In this document: in pieces, positions 10,138 through 22,261 of the stretch
Position numbering within the stretch: position 1 is the stretch's first letter
Layout of the letters: every line of letters begins with the position of its first letter
Assembly (NCBI GenBank): GCA_030847615.1
Contig: JAUMIR010000004.1
Span: forward strand, 186,622,501 to 186,686,500
Direction of reading: 5' to 3'
Length of the DNA: 64,000 bases
DNA from: Gambelia wislizenii
Lineage: Eukaryota > Chordata > Lepidosauria > Squamata > Crotaphytidae
Made by a program: the position numbers and the translations under genes
Notes under the pieces: model-generated
What the model saw: the letters and a program-made list of their open reading frames with translations, nothing else
Databases searched by the model: none
Told to the model about the DNA's origin: nothing

Positions 10138-11828
10138 ATATTTAAGACTTTGAGGTATGAGGCAGGTCATCCTCATTTCTCACTCATGGGCACATGTGGG
10201 ACAAATTGCTATTTAATTTATCTCTGATTGGTCGATCGTAATATATATATATGTATGCTATTTAATCCATCCCAGTAGTACCTTGCCCCTGGCAAAATGA
10301 GGACAGTAATACTGGTCTACCTCACAAAGCTGTTGTATAGGTTTACTGAGATATGCATGGCAAACTGTGAATCGGATTTATATAAGTTATCATACTGTGT
10401 TTTTCACTTAATCAGTCTCATGTGACAGGTATTTATTATTATTTTATTTATTCATGCTGCACTTTTTTCTGAGTTCAGAAATCAAGAAGGATTACAACAG
10501 ATACAGATAAAAGTTCACATCACCAAAAACACAGAAAAGTTAAAATGTAATTACACTGGCTGGAATCCTCTATGCACTGTATTGTACCGTGACCATCGTG
10601 GTTATCTAGCTACATTGTGAAACCTGGCCCGACACCCCCTCCCCAATCCCCACTTACTGGTCAGCAACCACTGTAATTGACACAGGTCTGTTCCCCTGTT
10701 GCTTGGGAAATAGCTTACTTATGTGCCCACCCCTTCATGTAAGCATTCTCCATTGCAAGAGGCAGAAACAGGGTCACTGTTGCAATAAGCCCTCACAGTG
10801 GATATCATCCACATGAGTGGATGTGAGAACATTAGCCAGCTGCTTCCAGAGAGGGGGGGGGGGAAATGGATCCATGTCAATCGCAGTAGCTGCTGACTGA
10901 TTATGTGGGGATTGGAGGACTTCCATGGTTCCTTTGTATCCCCTAAGTGAAAGGATATGTAGGGATCATGAATACGAAGCAGTCACAAATGCTTAACACT
11001 TGGTTATGCATTCATAACTACCCAATAGGATTCTGGTCATTATCAATAGAATAAAAAACCAATTAAAAGCATACCCATTAAAAAGCAGCTAAGAGAGACA
11101 ATGCAGCACATTATCAAAAGCCCTTCCTGTGAGGAGCCCTTTCTCAAAAACCTGTCCAAACAAAAAAGTAATTACTGGCTGCAGGCAGGACACCATGGGC
11201 ATTTAAAGTAGGTTGCACCATCTTGTGGTACTTACCAGACATGCTGAAGGAAGCCCAACCTTTAGTCAGCTCCTACTCCCCAAGGGCATACTGATTTTTA
11301 AACAACGTACTTGATATCTGATATTAATAATGTTAAAATAAAAACTTGAGGTAATTTTTTTCCTGTCAGATTTAAAGCAATAATTCAGGGAACCTTAACT
11401 CTGGGCCTACTCTGAACTCAGTACATTTCACAGACACACTTTTGTAATCTAGGATCAGTTATATGGTTGAAGATGATGATGGTGCTGGTGATGTACTGTC
11501 TATGCTTTTAGATTTTCAGCTGTATCTAATTTTTGTGAGCTGTCTCAAGTATAACTGGGGAAAGGGTGGGATAGAAGGAAGGAAGGAAGGAAGGAAGGAA
11601 ATAAAATGAAAATGTTCATGGTGATGGTGATGATATATTACCTTCTTAATGTTTCATGTGTGTTGAATATTGCTGCTGTTAGCTGCCTCGAAGGACATTT
11701 TTTTGGCAGAAAGGTAGGATAGTAAATAAACAAATAAATGTTCTCTTATTTTAAATGAAAGTATTCTATGGAATGAAAGGAGAACTGAGAGTAAACCAAA
11801 CAATTAGGCCACTTTCTATTTTGAACAT
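10138..11828. other. Mostly unassigned DNA with an L2-like tail
   Basis: At 10436-10560 a T-rich 'tttattattattttatttat' run followed by a short degraded module resembles the L2 3' tail seen at 22262 and 40690, in minus orientation. A G run lies at 10853-10863 and a (GGAA)n run at 11575-11600. The rest is not recognised. Confidence 0.4.
11575..11600. repeat. (GGAA)n microsatellite
   Basis: About six GGAA units. Confidence 0.95.
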
Positions 11829-11830
11829 TA

Positions 11831-12059
11831 CAGTTGTCCCTTCATATTCGCTGGGGTTTTGTTCCAGGACCCCCGTGGATACCAAAATCCGTGAATATTC
11901 AAGAACCATTATATGTAATGGCATAGCAAAATGGTGTCCTTTATATAAGATGGCAAAATCAAGGTTTGTTTTTCGGTTTATAATTTTTTAAAGAATATTT
12001 CCAAGTTGTGAATACTTAAATTCGTAGATACCAAATCTGTGGATACGGAGAGACAACTG
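11831..12059. mobile_element. Tigger/pogo-like MITE
   Basis: It begins CAGTTGTCCCTTCATATTCG and ends GAGACAACTG, with TA on both sides. It is 229 bp with no coding capacity. Relatives are at 54176-54394 and, in reverse orientation, at 57487-57715. Confidence 0.9.
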
Positions 12060-12067
12060 TACAAGTT

Positions 12068-12190
12068 AGGGCTGGGAAATGTGCAGCCTTCCCAATGCTG
12101 TTGAACTATAATATCACTGTGGGCTATGCTTTCTAGAACTGATGGGAGTTGCAGTCTAACAACATCAGGAAGGATGCATGTTCCTCAGCA
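12068..12190. mobile_element. Small inverted-repeat element, hAT-like
   Basis: 'cagccttcccaatgctgttg' on the left is roughly the inverse of 'acaacatcaggaaggatg' on the right, enclosing 'gatgggagttgcagtc'. This layout is typical of small reptile hAT MITEs. It is old and diverged, and the ends are approximate. Confidence 0.5.
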
Positions 12191-14264
12191 CTGATACAGA
12201 TGTCATGAAAGCCTTCAATTCCCACTGATACACAATGGTATCCCATTGGTGATTACCCATCCCCTGCATGTATATACCTTAATTACTGACTGCACGTAGT
12301 GCTCCCAGTCACCTAACACACTCCACTCCACCTCAGTGGTCACCAACAAGAGTGGGAAAACACATGAAATGTCACCCCTCCCCTATTTATGATTTCAAAC
12401 AGATTATTAACCCAGCAAAGAGTAGAAGAGGAGGCATGTTGCCTCTGGCTAGATTATTTGAATTTATAGTAGGCATGGCCAGTTAAATATATGTGTGTTT
12501 ATAAAAGTTGATTCATTTGGAATATAATATTCCCTTGAAGAAGGGCTAAATACCGCAAAACCCACAGTGACTCTGAACATTTTCATGAATTAATACTATT
12601 ATGGGTGTGAGTGACTCATCCAGTATTAAGCATATGGCTGGATAATAATGGAAAGTGAATGTCTGATGTTTTTATCAGTGGGTATTAATGGTATTCCAAT
12701 GGCTTGGACTCTCTCTCCAGCCCTGAATATAACACCTGTCAAAATTTTGAAAGGTAACATATTTCAGGCAATAGGGTCATGTGACAGAAAAACAGTTTGC
12801 CTCTAGTTTGAAGCTTGGATCAGAGAGTTATCTGAAACACCTTGAAGTACAAGACCTCTCCCTGGAAGATAGATGTGCTTTTAGTGGCTTTACTGCCTGT
12901 TATAGGAGCCCCTACACCAGAGGTGGAGAGAGTGTGGCCTGCAGGCCGCATGCAGCCCTCAGGATACCCCAAAGGACAGAGCAGGTGCAGCTCTCCAAAG
13001 TCTCCTGGTGGGCTAATGCAACCCCCTCATCTTCCATTGATGCCCACCCTTGCTCTGCATATTTCCATTTTGCACTGGTTGTATACTTTGCATATAAAAC
13101 AAACAAAGGACACCATAAGTCTCTAATACTCTCTCCTATCGCAAGAAAAACTACCCCCACAAAAACACAAGAGCTCCTCCTTGGGCTTCTCATCGGCCAG
13201 TGATACAGTGAACAATATCGGTTCATTTTCTGTCCATTTTCTACAGCATTTTGAAATTGCACCAGCCATGGTTCATCAAGAAGTCTGCAAAATTCTCTTC
13301 TATTTCCCCTGCTCATTTATATCCTAAACCAGGGGTGGGAAATTTGCGTCTTTTCACGGGTTGTTGTATTCTTATCAGCCCCAGCCTGCCTGTCCAATGG
13401 TCACGGATTGCAGAGGCTGTTGTCCAGAAACACTCTGCATGGAAGAAGCAGGCCTGGACTCAGAGTTACGTCACAGTCCTTCTACCCTGTCTCCATTTTA
13501 ATCCCCCAGCCTCTGCTGGCTGGAAACTGCTGTTTCCAACATTTTGTTTTGGGCTTTGTTCTTTACTGCCTTGTTGATATTTTCTCCTTGGGTGAAGGAA
13601 ATGTTATGAAGAGAACTGGAAGGCCAGAAAGTGAGAGAAAAGGGATCATCATCAGCATCAGACTAAATATGCTTCTGAGCAAGCAGAAGAGATCAGCAGG
13701 TTGGCAACAGAAGTGACCTAGTTTCTTTGCTAACTGCTGATCCAGCGGCCACCTCGGCAGTTGTAATGAGAAAAATCCTAGATTCTAAACCCTTGACAAC
13801 TGAGCTGATTCAGAATGGAATTTTTCAGGAAATAGAAATGACTGCCTTAAGCAGTCAGCAGAAGGAATTGGCTATTGCAAACAATGACAAGAGCAGAGGT
13901 TCTTACAGAAATTATGCCAGGAAACCCTGCTAAGGAAAATAAACATGCAGCTCTTAAAAAAAACAACAGAAGAAAAGCGAAGCTAATAGAATGTAAGAAA
14001 AGTCATGCCAATACAAATCCAATTGGAATCAGGACTGCAACACTGGATGGCTGAAGAGGATTCTCAGACTGTATACATTTATTAAAGAAAAATTGAAGAT
14101 GCAAACACAAATTATGTGATGAGCATCAACTCTTATTTGGCTCTCAGTTGCTAAAGCTGTATGTTTCTAGAAGCGATTTCATGTGGTAATTTGCATTCTT
14201 TATTTAATTTAAGAGAGATAGTACATGAAACAGTGGCAATTTATGGAACAAGAGAGGAGTTGTG
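12191..14264. other. Unassigned DNA
   Basis: Several overlapping short frames (12781-13203, 13251-13577, 13727-13933) have no recognisable domains. The sequence near 13330 ('accaggggtggga') resembles the border of a hAT MITE, but no partner end was found. Confidence 0.3.
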
Positions 14265-14455
14265 ATTGTTGTGTGCATTTAAGTCATTTCCAACTTATGG
14301 TGTCCCTAAGGTTATCACAGGGTTTTCTTGGCAAGATTTGTTTAGAGGGGGTTTGCCTTTGCCTTCCTCTTGGGCTGAGAGTGTGTGACTTGCTCAAGGT
14401 CACCCAGTGGGTTTCCATGGCCAAGTGGGGATCCAAACCCAAATGCTCGAATCAC
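14265..14455 (-). mobile_element. tRNA-derived SINE fragment
   Basis: Same family as 43409-43654. It keeps the tail ('ttgttgtgtgc...aagtc'), the body ('gggttttcttggcaagatttg') and the CORE-like part ('aaggtcacccagtgggtttcc'). The tRNA head is lost after about 14455. Confidence 0.85.
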
Positions 14456-17299
14456 ACCAAAATGGAAAGGGAGCACCCCCTTGGTTAGTGAGCCACCCAG
14501 TCTTAAATGAGCAACCATAGTGGTTTCTTTTCTCGTAGCATGAGTTCAGGATCAAACCATGCATCCCAGAAGTAAGTAGTAAAGTCTTAAATGTCAGATC
14601 AGATTCCAGTCTTGCCTCTCTCTGCTTGTGAATTAGATGGTCTCCAGGTGAATCCATATCAGAGAACTGTTGTGTTTCAAGGGGTGTATCATACATAGTT
14701 TACATTTTCTTATTTTCAGTTTACACAATCCACACTTATTTCTGATCAATCCAGCCTTCATACTCATCATAACCAGCAGTAGTTTCATTTTGGAAAAACT
14801 GTGGAAATTTAAACTACTTCAAGTTGCTATGACTTTTTTTCTCAGTGCATTTTCAAATCCCACATGAATTTGATTCCATGCTGTTTCTTGTGTTGTTTTG
14901 CAGATGACAGAGGTGAGAGGTGTCCTCTTTCCCTCAAACACCCCCCACCTCTGTCTTTTTCAAGCTATCCTGCCTCATCAGTTGATTTCCATTCTTCTGG
15001 CAGGAACCATCTGATCACAAACCTGGGAGCAGGCGTTAGTTGTATAATGTGTGCTAACTGTTCACATTCATTTCTAAAAATACAAATCCTAACTAATATT
15101 CGGCGCAAAGTACAGACAGCCTGTTTGAAAATATTTGGCAATGTTTTTTTGTTTGTTTGTTTGTTTGTTTTTTGCTATGGTAATGCAGAGCCATGATGGA
15201 CTTACCCACTACATATATACATACATAAATATACTGTATATATGCACATTCAAGTGCATTCCAGCTTCCTTGGGAGGATTTTGTAATTTCAGACAACAAG
15301 ATGCAGCTCTCCACATCAGCTAAGCAGGGGAGAGTAAATCTCCAAATGCATCAAAACTCTTGCTGAAGAAAACAAAAAAGCCTGCACAGCCATCAGATGT
15401 TGCTTTTCACCTCCTCCTGCGTCCCTTTCATTCCAGCTGGCAAAATGACCCTTCTCCTCATCTCTACCTTGGCTCTCCCTTACTCCAAATCTGTTCAAAC
15501 TATTTACAAGTTGCATAGGATCCAGTCACCACTTCCTTTAAAAGACACAGAAACCATTCCTGTTTCCTTTCCTCATCTTTTTGGTTGGTGCAGTGCTGTA
15601 CATATAACTGCGCCGTTGTGGTTATAAAGAAGGGTATTTCAGTGGTCCTCAGTATATATGCCAACATACATGGCACAATGATGCTTTTTATTTCTCCCCT
15701 CAAACTAGTGAATGAAAAGCAACAGTTGTCTCTGCAGATATGGGAGAGGGAAGGTGGTGAAGGCATGGATTTGTGCCTGACAGCAGATGTGTGAGAGACT
15801 AAGGAAAGGATAGGGCTGCCAGAGCTGGCAAAGGTCCATTGCTAACAACAACCAAAAAAGCCATTCAAAGCAAACATTTGACGGAGGGTGTGAAATATTG
15901 ACAGAGATACATAGTGGACATAAGGAGAACATCTGGAGAAGGTAGTCTGAAGGAGAAAGACAGACTGTAATGGAATGAAATGGAACGAAGCAGTGGGAAT
16001 ACAAGGTATACACTGATACAGTGCAGAAACAGATGTTTTAAAGTGACCTGTCTGGATTCTCCCTGTGTCTCCCTGTGTATGCAGGCTGATTAGTTAATAT
16101 CTCCATACTTTGTGTTAAACACACACACACATACACGAAAACACACAAACACAAAATTCACAAACACTTCTAAAACAACAAAAATGTTTCAGGTCAGGGA
16201 GCGGGAATAAGATAGTGACATCCCAAGCATCAAGGCGTATGATTAAAAAGCAGCAAAACATTTCAGCTGTATTGCAGCATATGTCTCTTTCCCCACTTTC
16301 TCTCATAGCTCTATCCCTTACCTCCCTTTTAGATATGCAAACTTAGCATATTGCTTTTTTCCAACAATGCAATGTGCAGTAATCCTTCACTTGCTATTAC
16401 TGTCCTATGGGGCTGTTAAAACGCTGGAAGGATCTTCCATTCTCCGAGAAAGGCTGCTTAAATTAGTTGCAGGTCTCACAAATGAGGCCCTTTATGGTTG
16501 CCAGCTAGAACAGACTTTAATTAACCTCTATTCTACAGTATTGCTCTTTGCAGAATAATTCTTACCAAGAGAGATCTGTGTACACTGTTATATTCTTCAA
16601 ACAATGTTGCAGGAGCCAAAAGAATGATGATTGCACAGTTAGGGGCTAAATGGAGTTTCACAGATATGAACAAGTGCATAAATACAGCTAGCAAGTGGTA
16701 ACTTACCACAGCGAGCATGTACGTAGCTGCTTAGTAAACTATTCTCATCTCCAGTGCCATGTAAGTCATACGGAGAATCTTGTTCTCTGCTTCCCTAGAA
16801 TGGCCACGTGTACTTAACAAAGGACATAGTCTGCTATCTGAAGGACAGTCAAAAGGAAAAGACCTCTATTTGAGACCAATTAAATCTGTTTTCAAGATTA
16901 AGAACCATAATAAGGGAGAAAAGGTGCCTTGAAGTTTCCTGTCAACAGTCAGCACCTGGACAGCAGACTGAACAGGCAAACAGGCCCTCCATTACAGCCA
17001 TAAACTATAGTAATTATACCCAGGGATATAAAATAACTAATTATAATCAATTCAGTTATCAATAAAATTATAAATTTAACTTTGATAAAATTAATTTTAA
17101 CTTGATTGCCATAAGTTGGACTTAGTCAAGTTATTCATTAAGTAATGAATTAAATGAGAGATTACACTAAAGAACCAACAAATTGTATGTTTCCCAGCTG
17201 GTCCTTTAATAAATTCAAATGGCTATATAAATTTTTATTTTTCTTCATAATTAGATTGCAATAATTTAGTTAATTTCAAGGTAAAAAGATTTTAAATGG
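14456..17299. other. Unassigned DNA with simple repeats
   Basis: It holds a (GTTT)n run at 15144-15173, short AT/TATA runs near 15211-15245 and an AC-rich stretch near 16118-16155. Many short frames, none with a recognisable domain. The part near 17040-17300 is very AT-rich. Confidence 0.35.
15144..15173. repeat. (GTTT)n microsatellite
   Basis: About five GTTT units with flanking T runs. Confidence 0.9.
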
Positions 17300-17330
17300 A
17301 CAAGTAGTAAGGGCATTTTGGAAGGGAGTT

Positions 17331-17697
17331 GCTCTTCTCTATACTAATGCACAGGGCATGGGAAATAAAAAGGATGAACTTGAACTCTTTGCACAGCAAA
17401 GCAAATATGATATAATAGGCATCACTGAAACCTGGTGGGATGAGTCTCATGATTGGAATGTAGTAATAGAGGGATATAACCTATTTCAGAGAAACAGACC
17501 AAACAGGAAGGGTGGTGAAGTAGCATTATACGTCAAGTATGTTTACACCTGTGAACAGATCCATGACTTAAATCCTGGGAGCAGAGCAGAGGCTGGATGG
17601 CCATCTGTCAGGAATGCTTTGATTATTTATTCTTGCATGGCAGGGGGTTGAACTGGATGGCCCCTGTGGTCTCTTCCAATTCTATGATTGTATGATT
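17331..17697 (+). mobile_element. CR1 LINE, internally deleted
   Basis: The 5' part (to about 17565) encodes the start of the CR1 ORF2 apurinic-like endonuclease, with 'DIIGITETWWDESHDW' and 'GGEVALYVK'. It then jumps directly to the CR1 3' end ('ggctggatggccatctgtc', '...caattctatgattgtatgattct'). The reverse transcriptase is missing, so this is a deletion derivative. The terminal octamer-like repeats (attctatg) are typical of CR1. Confidence 0.85.
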
Positions 17698-18109
17698 CTT
17701 TACATCCATGCAGTCCTCCTGTGTTCTACACTGGACACCACATAAAGATTCCTTACTTATCCAAGGAAACAAAATTTGAAATTCTTATCCCTTGGACTTT
17801 TGTTGGAATTCATGTGGGAATCAGTAAACTAAAGAAAGGTGACAAGTAAGGGGATAAGATTATAAAGAAAGTGAAAAAGGAAAGCAAGCAAGGGTTTTTG
17901 GTGGGATGGATGAGAAATGAGGTTTTCAAAAATGCATGCAGGTATTTCCTTCTTCCCTAAGCTTAATACAGGGACAAGAGAGAAGGGTGCTTTAATAAAT
18001 TCACCAATGACATTTTTAAAGCTTTGTTCTGGTAAGGGTCTTAGTGCAGGTGTTTAACTTAAATGGCAAGTAAACATAAACATAATAGCTACATTCTTCC
18101 ACTTCTAAT

Positions 18110-18702
18110 TGTCATGGTCAGCCAGGACTCTGAGGACTCAGAAGGCGAGGAGGCTGAGCCAGTAGCAGAAGAGCTGGCTGAGTCTAGCCCTGAAGAGCCC
18201 AGGCTCAGCAGCCTAGCCCTCCCGCAGCACAGGGTCCAAGCCTGGGAGACATAGTGGAGCAAGCGCAAGAGGTAGAAGAGCAGGTACCTACCTTTAACCA
18301 AAGGAGAGCAGAGAAGGCGTGGCTTCGCCGTTCCCAGAGATTAAGAGACAGAAGGTCATCAATCACCCCGCAGCTGGGAGTGGGAGCTGGGCCAACATAA
18401 GCAGCTGGGGGAGGCTGAGTTCCTTGTTGCAAGCAGTCTGTGTTACCTGGAGGAAGCCTCTGCCTGTGACCCTTCTGTAACCTTGCTATTTTGAGACTTT
18501 GGATATCTTGACCTTGGACTGCCTTCGTTGACCCACCTGCCGGAATCCTTGTGACCTTGGACTGCCTCTTCGTTCTGCACTCTCTCTCTCTCTGTACTTC
18601 TGACCCTGTAGGACTGCTACTGACAACACCAGGTAATGTGCTTTTCAACTGGGTTGTTGCTGAGCCAGGCTTCTTATCAGCTATTGAGTTGGCTTCTTGA
18701 CA
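18110..18702 (+). mobile_element. Solo LTR (593 bp), exact 5-bp TSD
   Basis: It starts TGTCATGGTCAGCC and ends CTTCTTGACA, with CTAAT at 18105-18109 and again at 18703-18707. The 5' third carries a short acidic reading frame ('SQDSEDSEGEEAEPVAEE'), which suggests that the element's last ORF ran into the LTR. The same start and a similar layout are seen at 19432. A Gypsy-type element is likely, because of the 5-bp TSD and TG/CA ends, but no internal region remains to prove it. Confidence 0.85.
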
Positions 18703-18848
18703 CTAATGCACATGCAACTGAATTAGACTGAGGACTTTATCAGACAAGGAAAATACGGCATCATAAGGACACCACATAACTATGAAAGGGCACACGGATC
18801 AGACAACATCGGCCTTTTGCAATTATAAAGAGGCAAAATCACATCCAG

Positions 18849-18950
18849 GTAAGTTTTGTTCTTTTTATGACCCTCCCTGGGTTACTTGGGACATTTACAG
18901 TGTGTTTGGGTGCTTAATGTAACTTTTAGATGTTTGTTTTTGTCTTTAAG
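18849..18950 (+). other. Intron-like segment in MITE copy F
   Basis: 102 nt bounded by AG|GTAAGT and a T-rich tract ending in AAG. The corresponding segment is present in copies E and G, and more weakly in H and M. Whether it is ever spliced cannot be told from sequence alone. Confidence 0.4.
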
Positions 18951-19431
18951 TTTGAATTTCCCATGCAATTAAATTGAATGGGATTTCAAATGAGGAAGTG
19001 ATGAACTTCATCCAAGGGTATTAAAAGAACTGGCGGAAGTAATTTCAGAACCACTGTCAATAATCTTTGAGAATCCCTGGAGAACAGGAGAGGTCCCAGC
19101 AGACTGGAAGAAGGCAAATGTCCCCATTTTTTAAAAGGGAGAAAAAGAAGACCCAAATAATTATTGCCCAGTCAGCCTGACATCAATACTAGGAAAGATT
19201 CTAGAGCAGATCATTAAACAGACAGTCTGTAAGCACTTAGAAAGGAATGCCATGATCACTAAAAGTCAACATGGATATGCCAGACTAACCCTCCCTCCCT
19301 CTCTCTCTCTTTTTGATGCAGAGAATGTGGGTGTAGTGTATCTTGATTTCAGTAAGACTTTTGACAAGGTCTCCATGATATTCTGGCAAAAAAGTTAGTA
19401 ATCTGTGGGCTAGATAATGTAACTGTTAGGT

Positions 19432-20095
19432 TGTCATGCCCCATGAGTCTGATGAGGGTATGGAATCAGAGGATGATGAGGACATGGCAGAGAATAGCCC
19501 TATGGACCCTGGCACAGGTTTATCCACACCTGTGCCAGCAGGGAACCCTGCCAACCTGGAGGTTCGGGCAGAGGAAGAGCCTGGCCCTAGTGGGTTGGCA
19601 CCAGTCCCAGCAGAGAGTCCTACCAATTCAGACAAGGATGAAGAAGAAGAGTTGAACTTACCTCCACCATCATACTGCCAGCAGCGAGCTCAAAAGGAAG
19701 CTCAAAGGAAATCACTGAGAAACACCTTTGTCAAGAAGCACCCGCCAAAACCTTGATTGCTATATATATATGTATTGGGGAAATGTGGAGGCTTTGTCAG
19801 AGATCAACTGATCTTCCTGGAGAAAGCTTCCTGCTGACTTCATTGCCTTGATTCCTGTTGCCTTGACTCGTGTTTAGACCTTCAACTGTTCCTGACTACA
19901 CTGTTGCCTGACCCTGTGGACCCACGGGCCTACTTCTATTCTGTAAGCTTTGACCCTTGGACAGTATTATCTGATTCCACTTAATTGGCTTTGCTATCAT
20001 GGAGAGTTGGCCCCTTTCCTGGTCTTTTGAGCTTTATCTTGGTCAAACTCCCAAACTGTGTATTAATTGCTTGTAACTGGCTGCTTTCTTGGACA
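19432..20095 (+). mobile_element. Solo LTR (664 bp) with acidic reading frame
   Basis: It starts TGTCATGCCCC and ends TTTCTTGGACA. The 5-bp flanks are TAGGT (19427-19431) and TAAGT (20096-20100), one mismatch. The frame 19436-19756 (+) encodes an acidic, proline-rich 107-residue stretch with 'EEEPGPSGLAPVP' that ends in a basic tail. This is probably the end of the element's last ORF read into its LTR. Removing the LTR rejoins the CR1 sequence on both sides. Confidence 0.88.
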
Positions 20096-20884
20096 TAAGT
20101 GGATTGGTAATTGACTGACTAACTGAACCCAAAGGGTAGTTACCAATGGCTCCTCTTCATCTTGGAGAGAAGTGACTAGTGTGGTGCCACAGGGTTTGTC
20201 CTAGGCCCAGTGCTATTCAACATCTTTGTCAATGACTTGGATGGGGGAACAGAGGGTATGCTTATCAAGATTGTAGATAATAGCAAATTAGGAGGGGTAG
20301 CTAATACTCCAGAGGATAGGATCAGAATCTAAAATGACCTGAACAGATTAGAAAGCTGGGCCAAAACTAAGAAAATGAATTTCAACAGGGAGAAATGTAG
20401 GATACTACACTTGGGCAGTAAAAATGAAAAGCATGGATTTATAGGATGGGTGACACCTGACTTGATGGCAGTACATGAGAAAGGGATCTAGGAGTCTTAG
20501 TGGACCACAAGCTGAAGATGAGTCAGCAGCTAAAAAAGCCAATGTGATTCTAGGCTGTGTTAATAGGAATATAGTATCTAGATCAAGGGAAGAAATAGTG
20601 CCACTCTATTCTGTCTTGGTCAGACCTCGCCTGGAACACCGCGTCCAGTTCTGGGCACCACAATCCAGGAAGGATATTGAGAAGCTGGAATGTGTCCAAA
20701 GGAAAGTGACCAGGATGGTGGGAGGTCTGGAATCCATGCCCTATGAAGAGCAGCTTAGGGAGCTGGGCATGATTAGTCTGGAGAAGAGAAGGTTGAGAAG
20801 TAATATGATAGCCATTTTTAAGTATTTGAAGGGATCTCATACTGAGGATAGAGCAAGCTTATTTTCTGCTGCTCCAGAGACTAG

Positions 20885-21235
20885 GGACTTTTTCGGACGA
20901 CAGTTTACAACGCTAGCTGTCTCGTCCCCGTTGCGAGGCTTCAGCGCTGCAGAGCGTCCCTTTCGGATGACGCTCTGCCCTGCTGTCCCACTTGCGGTAC
21001 TGTTGCGTAACCGCGGGGATGCAGCAGCGTTATATTTGGCATTTTTCTACTCACGATCAACTTTCGTGAATAGAAAAATGCCAAATATAACGCTGCTGCG
21101 TCCCCGCGGTTACGCAACAGTACCGCAAGAGGGACAGCAGGGCAGAGCGTCATCCGAAAGGGACGCTCTGCAGCGCTGCAGCCTCACAACGGGGACGAGG
21201 CTGCTAGCGTTGTAAACTGTCGTCCGAAAAAGTCC
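20885..21235. mobile_element. Palindromic GGA-family MITE, copy B
   Basis: A 351-bp palindrome with ends GGACTTTTTCGGACGACAG and CTGTCGTCCGAAAAAGTCC. The loop near 21060 reads 'actcacgatcaactttcgtgaat'. It is inserted in the CR1 body next to 'ccagagactag'. Flanks are TAG and AGA, so the 3-bp duplication is not clean. It carries CGTCATCCGAAAGGGACG at 21149-21166, and the reverse complement in the left arm. Confidence 0.9.
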
Positions 21236-21643
21236 AGAGACATGGAGCAATGGACTCAAACTACAGGAAAAGAGATTCCCCCTGGATATTAGGAATAACT
21301 TCCTGACGGTAAGAACTGTTCAGAAGTGCAATACACTGCCTCGGAGTGTGGTGGAGTCTCCTTCTTTGGAGGTTTTTAAACAGAGGCTGAATGGTCCATC
21401 TGTCGGGAATTATTTGATTGTGTATTCCTGCATGGCAGGAGGTTGGACTGGATGGCCCTTGAGGTCTCTTCCAACTCAATGATTCTAAGTGAACGGGGCT
21501 TCATTCACTTCCTCTTTATTGCATGGAGCCTTTGCTGGAATTACAAGGTAAGTTTGGGGAAAACATTTTTTTGCCAGCATAAAAATGCTTTTTTTAATGC
21601 CGGGAAAAGAAGATCTAAAGGGCTGCATCTGATAAAGTCCTGA

Positions 21644-22261
21644 ATAGCTAATTAATGATTTAAAAAACACATTAACCCTTTTCTGCTAAATTTCCTATAT
21701 GTGATTATATCTAGACTTCCATCTATATATATTGGGGTGGGAAAACTGTGGCACTGGAAGCCTCCCATCTGTTCAACAAAGCCCCCTGAATTAAAAAAAA
21801 AACAGCACAATTTTTGGGTGAAAATTGCCCCCAAATCACTGCCAATGCACGAAATGTACAAAAAACCCGTAACATATCAAATCCTTCCTAGAATCCTCCA
21901 CCCGTCTCATATACCTCAGTTTTCCCACCAAAATGGCACCAGAAATTGATGCAACATCACTTTCACTTGCCATTTGGGATGGAAAATGGAAGGAAAGCAA
22001 GGTAATTTGGCCTGCACAGGGTGTGCAGCCTGTGGGGAGGGGGATTGGTTTGGAAAATTAGCCCTAGTCCCCTAACAGCTGCCCATACCTGGTATGTATA
22101 TGTAAGTGACTGGCATCTTGTTCCATAATTATGATACCTGGCTTCCAAAATTGTAATTATTACAATTCTACTGTACAGTCATTGCACAGTTGCACCACAA
22201 GTGCCAACACAGTCCTATCTTTGAAGCCTCACATACCCCTCCAACACCCTCATTTCCAAGG
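21644..22261. other. Unassigned DNA
   Basis: No recognised repeat or exon. Confidence 0.35.

Larger units (their letters stand above)
19013..21487 (+). pseudogene. CR1 LINE ORF2 remnant and 3' end, twice interrupted
   Basis: Reading in the + direction it holds decayed pieces of the CR1 reverse transcriptase: a 'VVYLDFSKTFDKVS'-like motif near 19331-19375, 'VPQG' and 'VLFNIFVNDLDGG' near 20188-20250, then the C-terminal part with 'RPRLEHRVQFWAP' near 20620-20660 and 'MPYEEQLRELGMISLEKRR' near 20735-20795. It ends in the CR1 3' UTR and 'tgattct'. Many stops and frameshifts are present. A solo LTR (19432-20095) and a palindromic MITE (20885-21235) are inserted into it. The sextet AAGTGA occurs on both sides and may be its TSD inside copy F. 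Confidence 0.9.
18732..21640 (+). mobile_element. GGA-family MITE, long form, copy F, split by CR1
   Basis: The left end GGACTTTATCAGACAAGG and right end ...CTGATAAAGTCC are flanked by exact TGA duplications (18729-18731, 21641-21643). Only 18732-19012 and 21487-21640 are MITE; the CR1 between them is a later insertion. The two halves match the reverse complement of copy E at 33038. In this orientation the splice-like signals read directly: donor 'ccaggtaagt' at 18849, acceptor 'tgtctttaag' ending at 18950, and a second donor 'acaaggtaagt' at 21548. Confidence 0.9.

Noticed and set aside
12917..13345. Two 'ccag.ggtgg' motifs as ends of one transposon
   Set aside because: They are in the same orientation, not inverted, and the inner sequences do not match.
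13727..13933. 68-codon frame as a processed pseudogene
   Set aside because: It has no recognisable protein family and no A-tail or flanking duplication that I could identify.
20941..21215. Mirror-like frames 'MTLCPAVPLAVLLRNRGDAA' on both strands
   Set aside because: The same peptide is read from both strands because the locus is a palindrome; there is no evidence of coding.
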